Source of the DNA: Microthyrium microscopicum
Taxonomy: Eukaryota; Ascomycota; Dothideomycetes; Microthyriales; Microthyriaceae
Assembly: GCA_010405405.1 (NCBI GenBank)
Contig: MU004230.1
Location: forward strand, 2,997,744 to 3,061,743
Length of the DNA: 64,000 nucleotides
Direction of reading: 5' to 3'
Within the stretch, counting starts at the first letter, position 1; the number at the start of each line of letters is the position of its first letter. The notes beneath the pieces are model-generated. The model was not told where the DNA came from. It did not search any database and saw nothing but the letters and a program-made list of their open reading frames with translations. The translations under genes and the position numbers were made by a program. Of the stretch, positions 20,339 to 30,970 are shown one piece after another.

Positions 20339-21336
20339 TCAGGGTACTCCCTTTCCAGCTCTCGTAGCTTTAGCCAACTCACTTTGTGCCTTATCATCCG
20401 CATATCGCTGATATATCGGCAGATAATGCTCCTTATCGCTCGTCGTCGCCTTGACAGTCTCGCGCTGCTCAATGGCATTCAACCACTTCCTCCATCTAGG
20501 CCAAACATTCTCAAAAGTACCTCCTTGGCCTTCTTCTGGAAATCCCAAGCCACCTTTGAAGTGGTCAAATACCCATAATCGTACCTTTAACGGTCAGTCA
20601 TCCATCAGCAAATTCATACTCTGATAGAACTTACCGCAAACGGAGCAATAACATAATCAACCAAACTAGGTTCCTTCCCAAGAAAGAACGGCCCCTCCTC
20701 ATGCATTTCTGAAGTGAACTCCTGGATATGATTCAAAAACTCAGTCTGTTTCTCTTTCAATCCATCACCGTCCCCTTGGAACTGAAGGTACCGATGGAAC
20801 GCTGGGATGATCCGCGAAGTGCAGTAATCAGCCCAGATCCGGGACCTGGCTCGATCGTATGGATCTTTTGGTACAAGGTGTGGCGTATGATCTGGATACG
20901 CTTCTTCAAGAAATTCGCAAATGATGTTGCTCTCGTATAGGGGCTTGTTGTTATATTCCAGTGTTGGGACTAGACCGCGAGGGTTGAGTTTCATTAATGA
21001 TTGCGGTTTTTTGTATGGATTGACTTAGGCTCTAGTTAGAATTGGTGTTTGGGATTGGAATGGTTTGAAATACCTTCGATGTATTGATATGGAATCTTCT
21101 TCTCTTCGAGGACTAGCCAGGCGCGTTGGACGAAGGGACAGAACCAGGAGCCATAGAGCTTGAGAGGCTCTTCTTGAGCATGTGCCTATCGATTGATCAT
21201 TTAGTTTTGTTCTCTATTTCACAAATCTTTCATGAAATATAGCATAGTGGCAGCTTACCTCGACTGTCTTGATCGCTAATCCGGTAGCGTGCGGATGGAC
21301 TTTCGAGTCCGGATGTTCTTGCTTCTCTGGAGCCAT
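20339..21336 (-). CDS. Omega-class-like glutathione S-transferase
   Basis: Cytosolic GST of 274 aa. Exons on the minus strand are 21336-21259, 21185-21074, 21023-20635 and 20584-20339, all in phase. The thioredoxin-fold half reads LKLYGSWFCPFVQRAWL, with Cys42 as the likely catalytic residue, which marks omega-type or glutathionyl-reductase-like enzymes. VNPYKKPQSLMKLNPRGLVP and YESNIICEFLEE are the glutathione-site blocks. The all-helical C-terminal domain follows, with the usual PSLVDYVIAPFA. The role is thiol transfer or reduction of dehydroascorbate, or of glutathione adducts. A longer N-terminal frame upstream of the chosen ATG exists but looks like leader. Confidence 0.92.
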
Positions 21337-21982
21337 TTTGTCAATGAATTGAGTCTCAATATGGCTGATTATGCGATTTTCTATTATGTTTGTAAAATGC
21401 GGCTTTTCAGGGACTCTCGCGACGCTTTTATGCTCCGTGGTGGCAAGGGCGAGACAGCAGGCGGGGATTGCAAACATCAACATGTGACGTCAAAGTCAGG
21501 ATCAATGACAAGCAATGACTACATTGTCTTCTTGACATTACGTTGAATTTGGTAGAACACGTATGTGCAATAATCAAAGCATTCAACTAGGGCGTTATAC
21601 AAGAAGGGTTGCCCCTTTTTGAGTGCTCGAAAAGTAAAGTTAACTCACAGACAGACGCTACTAAGTTAGTAGGTGAGGTTGAGACGGACAGGTGCTATCT
21701 ACTATTGTAATAGATGATTTAGTCAGGAATGAATAGAGAAGAATTATACTTAAGATAATGCCTTGAATTCAAAGTCAGGCGTCATGTAAATTCGTCCATC
21801 ATAATGCGCCTGATCAATTCTATGATACTTTCCAGCCATTCTATGCACATTATACATGATTTTCAGTAGTAGCCAAGCCCACTGATATATACACCGACAT
21901 CTACAGCGTCCATCGTTCATCACCCCAAACTAGAGATGGCAGCCAATACCATCTTGACTCCGCGCCATCAGACATATCTCGC
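21337..21982. other. Gap between the GST and PEX5 genes
   Basis: About 650 bp with the GST promoter and the PEX5 3' end. AT-rich, with no supported gene or repeat. Confidence 0.45.
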
Positions 21983-23970
21983 TCAAAACTCAAACTCGCC
22001 CCGAAACTGCCGAGGATCTACACCAGAAACCACACGATCCGTCAGATCCCGGCGTCCCATGTTAGTGAACACCCGCCGTAGCGTGTCGTACAAGTTGGTA
22101 CTCTGGTTTTGCGTCAACATGCGATCCAGGTCGCCATCTGACACGCCTCCTGGACCACCAGCACCAGCACCCTCGACAATCTCTCGTGCCTTTTGCCGTG
22201 CATCTTGCTCGTCTACGCGGTGCATTTCTAGTGCACCAAGTAAGTGGCCGGCTGCCTCGGGGAGAACTCCCATGTTAATGCAGCTCACGCCGAGATTGTA
22301 ACGTGCGCGCACAAAGTTTGGACGTAAGTCGAGGGCGCGTTCATACGCCTGGATCGCTTCTTCTGATCGGCCGCTATTGGCCATAGTGGCTCCGAGTCTG
22401 TTCCAGAGCAGGTGCATGTTCTGGCGCTGGTTGACGATGCCGGATTCACTGCTGGCTAGGGCAGCTTCAAAGCAGTCAATAGCCTTGTCGAACTCGTCAG
22501 CGGCGTAGAAGAGGACTCCAAGACCGACTTGGACGTCAGGGTCCATTGATTCACCGGATGGTGAGAGTTGGGCGGCGTGAATGAAGAGTTCGGTTACTTT
22601 TTGGTGGAGTTCGATGCGTTGGGTGAAGCCGAGCTCTTTGGGCTCGTCCAGGGGACCGCTGATGACTTGGGGGTATTTGACCGAGACCCAGCGTTCGAGG
22701 GTGCGGTAGGCAGTTGTTTCGTAGCCTTCGTTTGTGTAGGATACTGCTAGGCCCATGAGTGCTTCGAGGTTATTGGGATCGTGTTTGAGACCCATTTCGA
22801 GGGCGCGGATTGCTGGGACTTCTTTTTCGTTCTGAGCTTGTGCACTGCCTAGACGTACCCACGCGTCAACGTGGTTTGGATCTTTTTGTACGGCGGCCTC
22901 GAAAGCGAGAGCTGCAAGTGACAGGTTGCCACCGCCATCCATGATCTCCACACCTTCGGCGAATGGATCGGTTCGTTCTTGGAAGGGGTTGTTCTGCTCA
23001 AACATATAATCTCCTAGGCTAGGCATATCGGAGCTCGAGTGCGTATTAAGCCCATCAAAGTCGTTCCAGTCTTCTACACCAAGGCCATTTTCGAACATTT
23101 CGTCTTCGGCAAGTTGTCTAGCGCTCTGAGTCTCAGCTTGAATTCCCCGCCAGATACTTTCAAAGTCACCAAAGTGGTCCGTCTCGGATTCGAGAGCACC
23201 ATCTTGGAGACCTTCTTGGACTGACCTATCAAGCCCGTTGAGTTCCTTCTCTATTGCTGCCTGTGCTTCCGCATCCAGGTCGCCCTCAACATTCTCTAGT
23301 TGAGCAAATTGTTCCTCCCATTGGTTGTCGTCCAGTTCGACTAGCCGCCCTTTGCCCTTGTCTGCTTGTTGCTCTTGCCCAAGTGGCTGTTGTTGCATTT
23401 GCATCGGCATTTGCATACCCATCATTCCCATGCCCATTGGTTGGTATCCACCAAATTGTGGTCGATATCCCATCGACATGGAATTATTGAGCATGGGACT
23501 CGCTTTTCGGTCGACTTGTGGAGCAGCTTGGAAGCGCGCAAACTCACCAGTATTGAAGCTTGCCGGCTGCTGTTGCATATGTTGCTGCGGTATCTGTGGG
23601 CTTTGCATGCCTGGGCCAAACTCGGCGGCCCAGCGTGGATCTTGAGCTTGTGGAGGGAGGGCTTGATGAAGGCTGTCCATTTTCCAGGCGGCTTCGGCTG
23701 GCATACCGGGCATTTGAGCGTGGTGTTGGGCAAACTCGTCCATCATCTACAAGATATTTCGGTTAGTTATGGCACAGAAATTCTCATAAGAGTCCTTACG
23801 CCGTCTTGCCCTGGACCCATAGCTTGGCTGCGCATGCTCTCTTGCAAGCCGCCTGGCCCGCGGCCGACGAGACGGTCACGTTGTAATGAGTTATCATCTT
23901 GTGTATGCTTTGTGAATTGGCTGAGAGGGTTGCCCGCTGTCGAGCACTCGGGACCACCGAGGAAGGACAT
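21983..23970 (-). CDS. PEX5: Pex5, peroxisomal PTS1 receptor
   Basis: Cycling receptor that binds C-terminal SKL-type signals and carries matrix proteins into peroxisomes. Exons on the minus strand are 23970-23800 and 23746-21983, giving 644 aa. The N-terminus MSFLGGPECSTAGNPLSQF has the conserved Cys9 that is mono-ubiquitinated for export from the membrane. Several Trp motifs for Pex14/Pex13 binding are present, including WAAEF, WEEQF and DWNDF. The C-terminal half is a set of TPR repeats (for example VDAWVRLGSAQAQNEKE, LWNRLGATMANSGRSEEA, ARYNLGVSCINMG). A Gln/Met/Pro-rich stretch joins the two parts. The length is normal. Confidence 0.96.
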
Positions 23971-24758
23971 TTTGGCGGGGCGTGTGAGATGTGAGAGAGC
24001 GAAAGGTGATGAGGAGGTAGCGGAAAGAGGATGGAAAGATGGAGAGGAGGAGAGAGAGAAAGAATAAGGCGCGCCTGAAGTTGTTTAATGTGAAGTAGAG
24101 GGTAAATAATAAAAAGTGCCAGGTGTTTTTCCAGAAGGCCAAGTTAGAGTGGTTGTCGGCAATCAAGTGGCGATGGGCTCAAAAGCTGGGACGTGTCACC
24201 CGAGGCTCTCAAAGCATCTGACAAACCCTCAATCATTCCATCCACATGTCTTCAACTCGTCTCAAATTATTCTAATTAAGTTGCCTGGCTGTTAAATAAT
24301 AGATCTAGCTGACAATCTGCTCCCAAGTTAGATCTGGATTTACCTGCAGCTCATGGCGTACTGGTCACTTACTCTAGTTTTGTTCTGAGGCGCCAACGTA
24401 CGATCATCAAAACATCACCAAAACCGACTTGTTCATCGACTGTATTATGAGACATTATGAAAGCAGCTTTTACACGATTTGGACTTCAGAGTATTCAACA
24501 GCTGCTCACTTCCGCCGCTGCGATGCTGGTGGTCTTCCACGTCTCGACGGGACTTCACTACCAAGCTACAGGCGCCGATCGTCACGACAAACACCATTCG
24601 GACATAAGATCAAAGATACTCATCTGATTGCCTAGTGATACATCAGTTTCTCGGACTTCGAGTCCTCGAAGCTTCATCTTCATCTCTTTGTTTTAAGCAT
24701 TCGAGAAGTCAGCGGTCACATAAACGCAGTATTGCGCCCACATGCATCTCTCCATCAA
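23971..24758. other. Gap between PEX5 and the cytochrome-domain gene
   Basis: About 790 bp. The PEX5-proximal part is purine-rich on the plus strand (around 24000-24070), that is, CT-rich in the PEX5 leader. No supported gene is seen. Confidence 0.45.
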
Positions 24759-26193
24759 CTAAGCCGCATTCCTTGCAAATTCCGCATATCCATCTGTTCT
24801 TGCACCATCAAGAGTAACACTGATCTGCCCATTAGCGGTATGCTTCCCCTGGATCGCGTTGGCCTTGGTATGCTATCGATTATCAGCCTTCCCAGCAACA
24901 TCCTCACGGATGAAAGCCACTCACAAAAGCGTAGCCAAATGTCGCCAACTTCGATTTATCGCTGAACCCATTATCGTTGCGATTTAGAGCAAGACATCCC
25001 TGGCACAAGAACGTATATGTCCATCCACCATTCTCAACGAATGAGTATCCTGGCATCGCTTTGATGCTGATGTTGGCCGAGGATAGTATTGGCGGGATGC
25101 CGTAGCTGGACGTATAGCGGAGAGAGCCTTTGACTCCGGAAGCGTTTGGTTCGACAGCTGTTAGCTGTCAGTACGGCGTCCCTTGAAGATGTTTTGGGTG
25201 GTGAATATCACGAACCGATGAGTACTTTGCTTAGCATGCCATGTCCGACTCCTACCGCACCCCAACCAATGCCCTTTCCATTCTGCGTCACGGTCAGTCT
25301 CGATGTTCTCTAAGCCGGTATGAAACTCTCTACCAAGATGCCTATAAAATCATCCCTCGACTCAGACGCGCTCTTCGGCAACGCAATACTAAACTTGAGT
25401 GAGTTCTGGCTCGTCTGTCCTTCAATCAACTTGAACGCCGACGGCAAACTGCCACCTGAACCCGCTGCCTGAGCAGGACCGGGCGCCTCTGGCGGTGGAG
25501 GACCATTGCTCGCAGGTGCATTTGGTCTCGGAGGCTGCGGACCAAAGCTGGGAGGCCCTGACAAGCTGCCAGGTCCGGTCACTGGAGCTGGTGCGCCCTG
25601 CGAAGGGGGCGATTGCTGACCACTTGGCTGTTGAGCTCCTCCAAGCCAGGGTGGAGGCCCTTTTCCCCATGGTGGTCCGGTTGCGCCGTTGGCCCATGGA
25701 GGTGGACCATTTCCCCAAGGCGGGCCGGTTGGTGCGCTCTGTGGTGAACCTGTCTGCGCGGCTGGCTGACCAGTGATCAAACTCGCCCATGATGGAGGGC
25801 CCTGGAATTGGTTAGTATATGATTATGAGCGGCGTTGGCACGCTATTCCAAGATTATTTGGCCTTCTCGGGTTGAAAGCATAGGACACGTTATGAAAGCT
25901 TTTGAATCTGGTGGAAATCATTCTATGTGAGCCACCACCAGCTCTGGAGTATTCCAGATGTCGTCAAGAAATGCAATTTTGCACGAGCTCAATCTTACCT
26001 TTCCCCAAGGTGGTCCATCTTCTCCACCAGTTATCCAAGGAGGCGGACCTTTTCCCCACGGTGGCCCATCTGCTCCACCAGTTATCCAAGGAGGCGGACC
26101 TTTGCCTACCGGCGGGCCTTTACCTGGCGGTGGTGCTAATAAGCTATCAGCAAAGACAAGAGGCAGTCCGAAGACTAAAAGAAAGCTGCGCAT
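24759..26193 (-). CDS. Secreted CDH-type cytochrome (DOMON haem) protein with Gly-Pro-Trp repeats
   Basis: Exons on the minus strand are 26193-25999, 25801-25334, 25282-25216, 25157-24925 and 24863-24759, giving 355 aa with every phase consistent. A signal peptide (MRSFLLVFGLPLVFADS) is followed by about 130 residues of repeats such as GPPWGKGPPPWITGG, then by a cellobiose-dehydrogenase-type cytochrome domain. Both expected haem b ligands are visible: Met in GWGAVGVGHGML and His in GKHTANGQISVTL. The disulphide pair FLCQGCLAL is also there. No flavin dehydrogenase or membrane helix follows, so this is a free-standing extracellular electron carrier. Free CDH-cytochromes are thought to interact with oxidative polysaccharide enzymes; the partner here is unknown. 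The last three exons are short. Confidence 0.85.
26001..26102 (-). repeat. Tandem 51-bp coding repeat (17-residue Gly-Pro-Trp unit)
   Basis: Two adjacent near-identical 51-bp units in exon 1 of the cytochrome gene encode GPPWGKGPPPWITGGxD. Related units continue in exon 2 (GPPWGNGPPPWANGAT and GPPWGKGPPPWLGG). This is a protein-level repeat, not a CRISPR or satellite array. Confidence 0.75.
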
Positions 26194-27347
26194 AGTTCTT
26201 TATCGTTTTCGGTGAGTTGGAATCAGTATAAACAAGCTGCGTAGTAACCCGGATTAAACACCCCAGGGAATGCTTCATCATATACTAAATAAGCAATTGG
26301 CAGTTCGCTCGCTTTGATTAAAACATTCCAGCCACTTAGCAGGCCCGGCTCAGCAAATGCTTGAATACGATTGAACAATATCGTGGACAACTTATTGCCT
26401 TAGAACTGGTGCTTGGTTCTGCCATAGTTAAAGTGTAAGGATCTGCCTATTCTGGGGAACGAGTACGAGAAATCTACGGTAGAGTGGAAAATGCCGTATG
26501 TTTGTGGTAACGATCAGAGTGAGGTAAAGGCACGCCTATAGGAAGAGTGTAGTAACCCATGTGTGATGATAAAGTGAACATATTGTTATTGACGCGGGGG
26601 AGTCAGAGAACACGATGATGAAATGTTTATATCCTTGTTGCGAATTCGTATTGCACGACCTGACTATTAGAAAAAGGAGTAAGTGATGGGTGTTGCTATA
26701 TTGGCCCAGTGCCTACTCTAGTTTTATATGGCATAGCTGGAAGAACCTGAACGTTATTAGGGTAGGTACTAGTCTGTTAATGAACCTAAAGATGTCTGAA
26801 TTGAGCTGTTTTTGGCTTGACAGACGCCAGCAGACTTAGATTGGTTTCAACGTCAATGAACGTAGTTCGTAATATTCATTATTATGATTGCTTGCCTCTA
26901 ATGAGCTGGTAGTGTCATGGTATAAAAAACGTAAAACCCGGGTCGCTGATAGAGCTACTCGTGGGCCGTGGCCTACCAATTGGGTCCCCAAGTACTTCAA
27001 GTCTAACAGGTCATACTTTCAACAACAAAAATTACGACTTTGAGTAATACTTTCAACCAGTGGCATTACATCTAAGACGGCAAACACATAAGCCTAAAGA
27101 CATACTCAGAGCATTGCTTGCCATTTGACGCTACAATAATGGAAAGACACTAATAAAGACCATGAAACTGGCCCACTCTCAATGCAAAGTAAGAAGCTGC
27201 TTTAAAGAATACTTTATTGATCTTTGTGAAGGTATGTCTTTTCGGTCATTTCTAGCATAATTTCGTTTTCTCACTCGCTAATTGCAGTGTTTCTTCATCA
27301 TCTCTCACATTCATCCTTCTGCATGGTCGGTTGCATTGACTCACCAA
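26194..27347. other. Gene-free region upstream of the cytochrome gene
   Basis: About 1.15 kb with no supported gene, repeat or RNA. It should contain the promoter of the cytochrome gene and the AHA1 3' end. Confidence 0.45.
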
Positions 27348-28454
27348 CTACAAGACCGTGCCGAAACCAAAGGTGGTTTTGATGCTTCGTACATAATACT
27401 CGCCCCAATTTCTCTTCGTGACGTCTTCTTGGCCCTTTGGTACGCCTTCCCAATCCACTCTCATCACTGTGACGTGATCTACATCGTTCTGCTCGAATCG
27501 GATCTTCAATGTTGAGTAGTGTCCTTGTGGCCATTGAGCTAGCCGCCACTTTTGAACCAGGCGCTTTGGTTCCTCGAGTTCCAGGTAGCTGCCACTGATA
27601 TTGCCACCAAAGAGCTCGAACTTGCCACCAACTTTGGCGCCCTCAAAGACTGTGGGCGCGCTTCTGGTGAATGCACTGATTCGGCCGGGATCGGTGAAGG
27701 TTTGGTAGAGCTGGTCTGCGCTGGTGCGGAACTCGGTGGAGTCTGTGAGGGTGGTGACATTGACGGATGGGCCTGAGCCCGAGGTCATGGTTTTAGAATC
27801 GGAGGCTCCTGACTTGGGTATCGATGTGTTTGAGATGTATTTGGGGGTAGAGAATCCGCTGGAGGGATTGGAGCCTGGAGCGTGTTGAAGGTCTTTGCCA
27901 TGCTCCGTAATCAGAGCGGGAGCGAGCTGAGGTAGTTTGGTCCGAATCTGAGGCACCAGAGTCTTGCGAACTAGATCCTTAATGGGGGATCCTTTGGAAT
28001 CTTCAGAGTATAATTCTACGTCGAACTGTGACGATTAGAATACGTCCACTAGTGATGAAATGCGAACGATACTTACAACGTACTCGTGTTCCTCGGTATC
28101 ATGAGCAACTTCTGGGATGGTGATACTCCCAGAAGCCGTTGCGTCGTCACCAATTTTGCCTGTGAAGAGTATGAGTATGATATTGCAGAATGATTGTATT
28201 GATATGGAAGTAGGTATAATAATAAACTTACCAGAGAAGTCCAACTTGAGCTTTACATCGAACAGAGTAATAACCTTTCCTTTGCGTTGACTAACATCCA
28301 CATCACCATCCATGCTCAATACACTGTCTATTTTGGCTGTTGCTTCACCATCTTCAGCTTTCAAACCGACAAGCTCTTTCTCTAGCCATGCCTTTGCCCA
28401 AGGAGAAGCATCCTTGTTCACCCAATGCCAGTTATTGGGATTATGAAGAACCAT
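27348..28454 (-). CDS. AHA1: Aha1, activator of Hsp90 ATPase
   Basis: Hsp90 co-chaperone of 327 aa. Exons on the minus strand are 28454-28232, 28159-28077 and 28025-27348, in phase. The N-terminal domain starts MVLHNPNNWHWVNKDASPWAKAW, close to the family signature NPNNWHWV. It continues through KVITLFDVKLKLDFSGK and EHEYVFDVELYSED. The C-terminal domain (START/SRPBCC fold) runs from about residue 195, with GGKFELFGGNISGSYLEL and the ending RSIKTTFGFG. The two domains bind the Hsp90 middle and N-terminal domains and raise ATP turnover. A Ser/Gly-rich linker joins them. The length is normal. Confidence 0.96.
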
Positions 28455-29187
28455 TTCGACTCAACGAAGAACGAACTAGATAATTGCGAAGTGCCTGGCT
28501 GATACCCCCATATTAGCATTCGGTCTATAGAGGGGTCGAATGGAATGGAGTTGTTGGATAGAGGTCAGAGATGGGCTTTTGAAGCCCCAAGCTAATCCGC
28601 ATCATTTTGAGTACAAGTCTCTCGGACTGGTGCCAGCTATGGGAATCATCATGTTGTAAGGTTTTGGGAACAGTGCGGAGCTCACTTACTGAACAGTCCT
28701 GACTCCCGCGACGCAATCTGGCGGTGAGTAAAAAACGGCTGCGCGAGGTACCTATTTGGAAAGCAGAAAGGCTGTTATCAGAAGTTGAAGCTTCAGTTAG
28801 CTCGTACGAGCATGGTTGGATTGATGGAAGCAAGTGGACAACCAACAAGCCAGATGCTGGAAGATTCCATCAAATGTGCTTGAAGATGTTGAGAGCTCTG
28901 CTTTGCAATTCCGGTGCGGAAAAAAGCTCAGTGAACGTGAAGCCTTGATGCCTGCCGTTGGTGGGGATGTCAGCCTGACTTTGCACGTGACTAGGCGTTT
29001 GCATCGCGATCGTTCTTTCTGACTTTCTCAATCTTTGGACGCGTTCTGAACTTCTGCTGATAGCCACATGGTTGTTCTGCTAGACCCTTTCAAGATCTAC
29101 TTTGTGTAGCCATACTTCTAACTTCATCTCTTCTCGAAAGCGTCGCGTTATGCTTTTTACACCGCGTCAGTCTCATCATGACATGCC
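28455..29187. other. Divergent promoter region AHA1 / STN1
   Basis: About 730 bp between two divergent starts. Short frames at 28724-29022 lack motifs. No repeat or RNA gene is seen. Confidence 0.45.
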
Positions 29188-29978
29188 ATGACCTCTAAAG
29201 ACTTTGAGTTTTACCCCATATACACCTACTCGGCATCCTCCACTTTCAACGAGTGGGTCAAGATCTCGTGCGCCGATATCGAAAAGCTAAGCGACGAAAG
29301 GGGACGCGATGGTTGGTTACACAATGCCGTCATTTTTTATACCTCTGACAAGATATAGGCATCAAGCACCTATTCTTTTATTTGAACCACCCAATTCGAT
29401 TCGTAACTGTTGTAGCTCCAATTGTAGCTATCGATGACATTAATGGCAAATATGTTATACTGATACTGGACGATGGCAGCGGTGCCACCGTTTCCGTCAA
29501 GATCAAACGCCGCAGTATTACGCATGCAAAGAATGTAGAGGAACACGCTTCGAACACATTACTAGACAGCGTCAATGTCTACTCTGGACCAGGCAAACTT
29601 GATATCAAGGTCGGCAATACAGAGCTCGATATTGGCACGGTTGTGAAAACGAAATGTACCATCACCAAATTTCGACAAGCAAATCAATTGGAAGCACAGA
29701 GAATTTGGATTGTGCAAAGTACAAAGGAGGAAGCGAGGGCCTGGAGCGAGCTCACTATTTGGAAGAACAAGATATCAACGCCCTGGTTGCTTTCCAAAAG
29801 AAAGCTTCTCAAGCTTGAGCAAGAACACAAAGCAGAATACCAGCAGCTGCAAGAGGAAAACGATATATACGAAAAGAAAATGAGCATACGAAAGCGACGC
29901 AAAGCCAAACAAGAAGCTAATGATGAAGCCAAAAGGCTCAAATTGGAGAAGAAGATGAATCAAGGTGCTCTCATTTGA
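29188..29978 (+). CDS. STN1: Stn1, telomere-capping OB-fold protein
   Basis: Member of the CST/Stn1-Ten1 complex that protects chromosome ends and recruits polymerase alpha-primase. Exons are 29188-29311 and 29359-29978, giving 247 aa; the 47-nt intron joins in phase to give GIKHLFFYLNHPIRFV. Family marks are the opening FEFYPIYTYSASSTFNEWVK, FYLNHPIRFVTVVAP and the OB strand YVILILDDGSGATVSVKI. The OB domain occupies about residues 5-170. A basic, Lys/Glu-rich helix (KLEQEHKAEYQQLQEEN and on) forms the end. The C-terminal winged-helix domains of budding-yeast Stn1 are absent, as in other short fungal homologues. Confidence 0.88.
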
Positions 29979-30970
29979 GAAGCGTTGGACGGCCTCATTC
30001 ATTCGCCAATATTCCGGCCAATGAGCAAAGTTCAATTTTTACCTCGCAGTACATGCTGCTCTTCGAGAAAAGTCTGCCTTTTAAGGCGGGACGCACCCAT
30101 CCAAATACAATTGCGATGGCATGGGCGGATGAGCCACATGTACAAAATGTTCGCTGTCACGTACGCGGTGTGCTGCGAACTCGACCTGCATCACTGACGT
30201 GTTTGCTGCAAACTTGCTGACATTGGCTGATGCTCTCCAAGCTTTCATGCCGCCTGGCTTTTTGGAAACAAAGATACAAATTCTCATTGGTGGTTCGGAG
30301 TTTATTCTTCTCTTCTTATTCCGCTCTATAACTTCTTACCCAACACACGAAATGCTGTCGTCACAAGCTTTATCCGCTTCATCAGGTTTCCATATACCCG
30401 AATCTGAGAATCAAATTCAAACTTCCCATCTCACGGTCGCCAATGCTGCAATTTCTTGTCCAATAATCGGAAGCTTCGGCATGGAGACTAAGCCGCGGTT
30501 CGACGATTGACCCATGGTCGTTGCGTTTCCTTCCAGGGTAACCTGCCAACACTCATCTTAGCGCCCAAGTTAGGCCATGGGTATGCTATTGAAAGAATAT
30601 CTTTCCGGCCAACTACATCATTTGGGTAAGGATCAAAAACGCAAAGTTTCTTGGATCTAGTGGCGCTTTTGTAAGGTCATGCTTTCAATGTTGTCGCTCC
30701 TCACTGTGACATGTCCCAGAGTGATTGGATCTAAGATTTGGCTGCAGGTACATGCATGAGGCGGACAGATTTCGCTGCACAAACCCGCTGCCCATGGTGT
30801 TGTCCACTTAGAGCTTGATGAGGGATATAAGATTACATAGGACCCTGTCTCGTGTTATATTCTATTTGAATGACAACTGGATCAACCATCGTAGCATCAC
30901 AAATACCTGGAAAGCTTTTTTTCTTTTCATTCTTTTTATAGTTTTTGACTTTTAGCACTGTTCAGTTGCA
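29979..30970. other. Gap between STN1 and the giant coiled-coil gene
   Basis: About 990 bp with no supported gene. A pyrimidine-rich stretch (ttttttcttttcattctttt, 30918-30937) lies about 35-55 bp before the next ATG and probably marks the core promoter or start site. Confidence 0.45.

Noticed and set aside
26001-26102. CRISPR-like direct repeats
   Set aside because: Units are contiguous, 51 bp, in frame, and encode a 17-residue protein repeat; there are no spacers and the genome is fungal.
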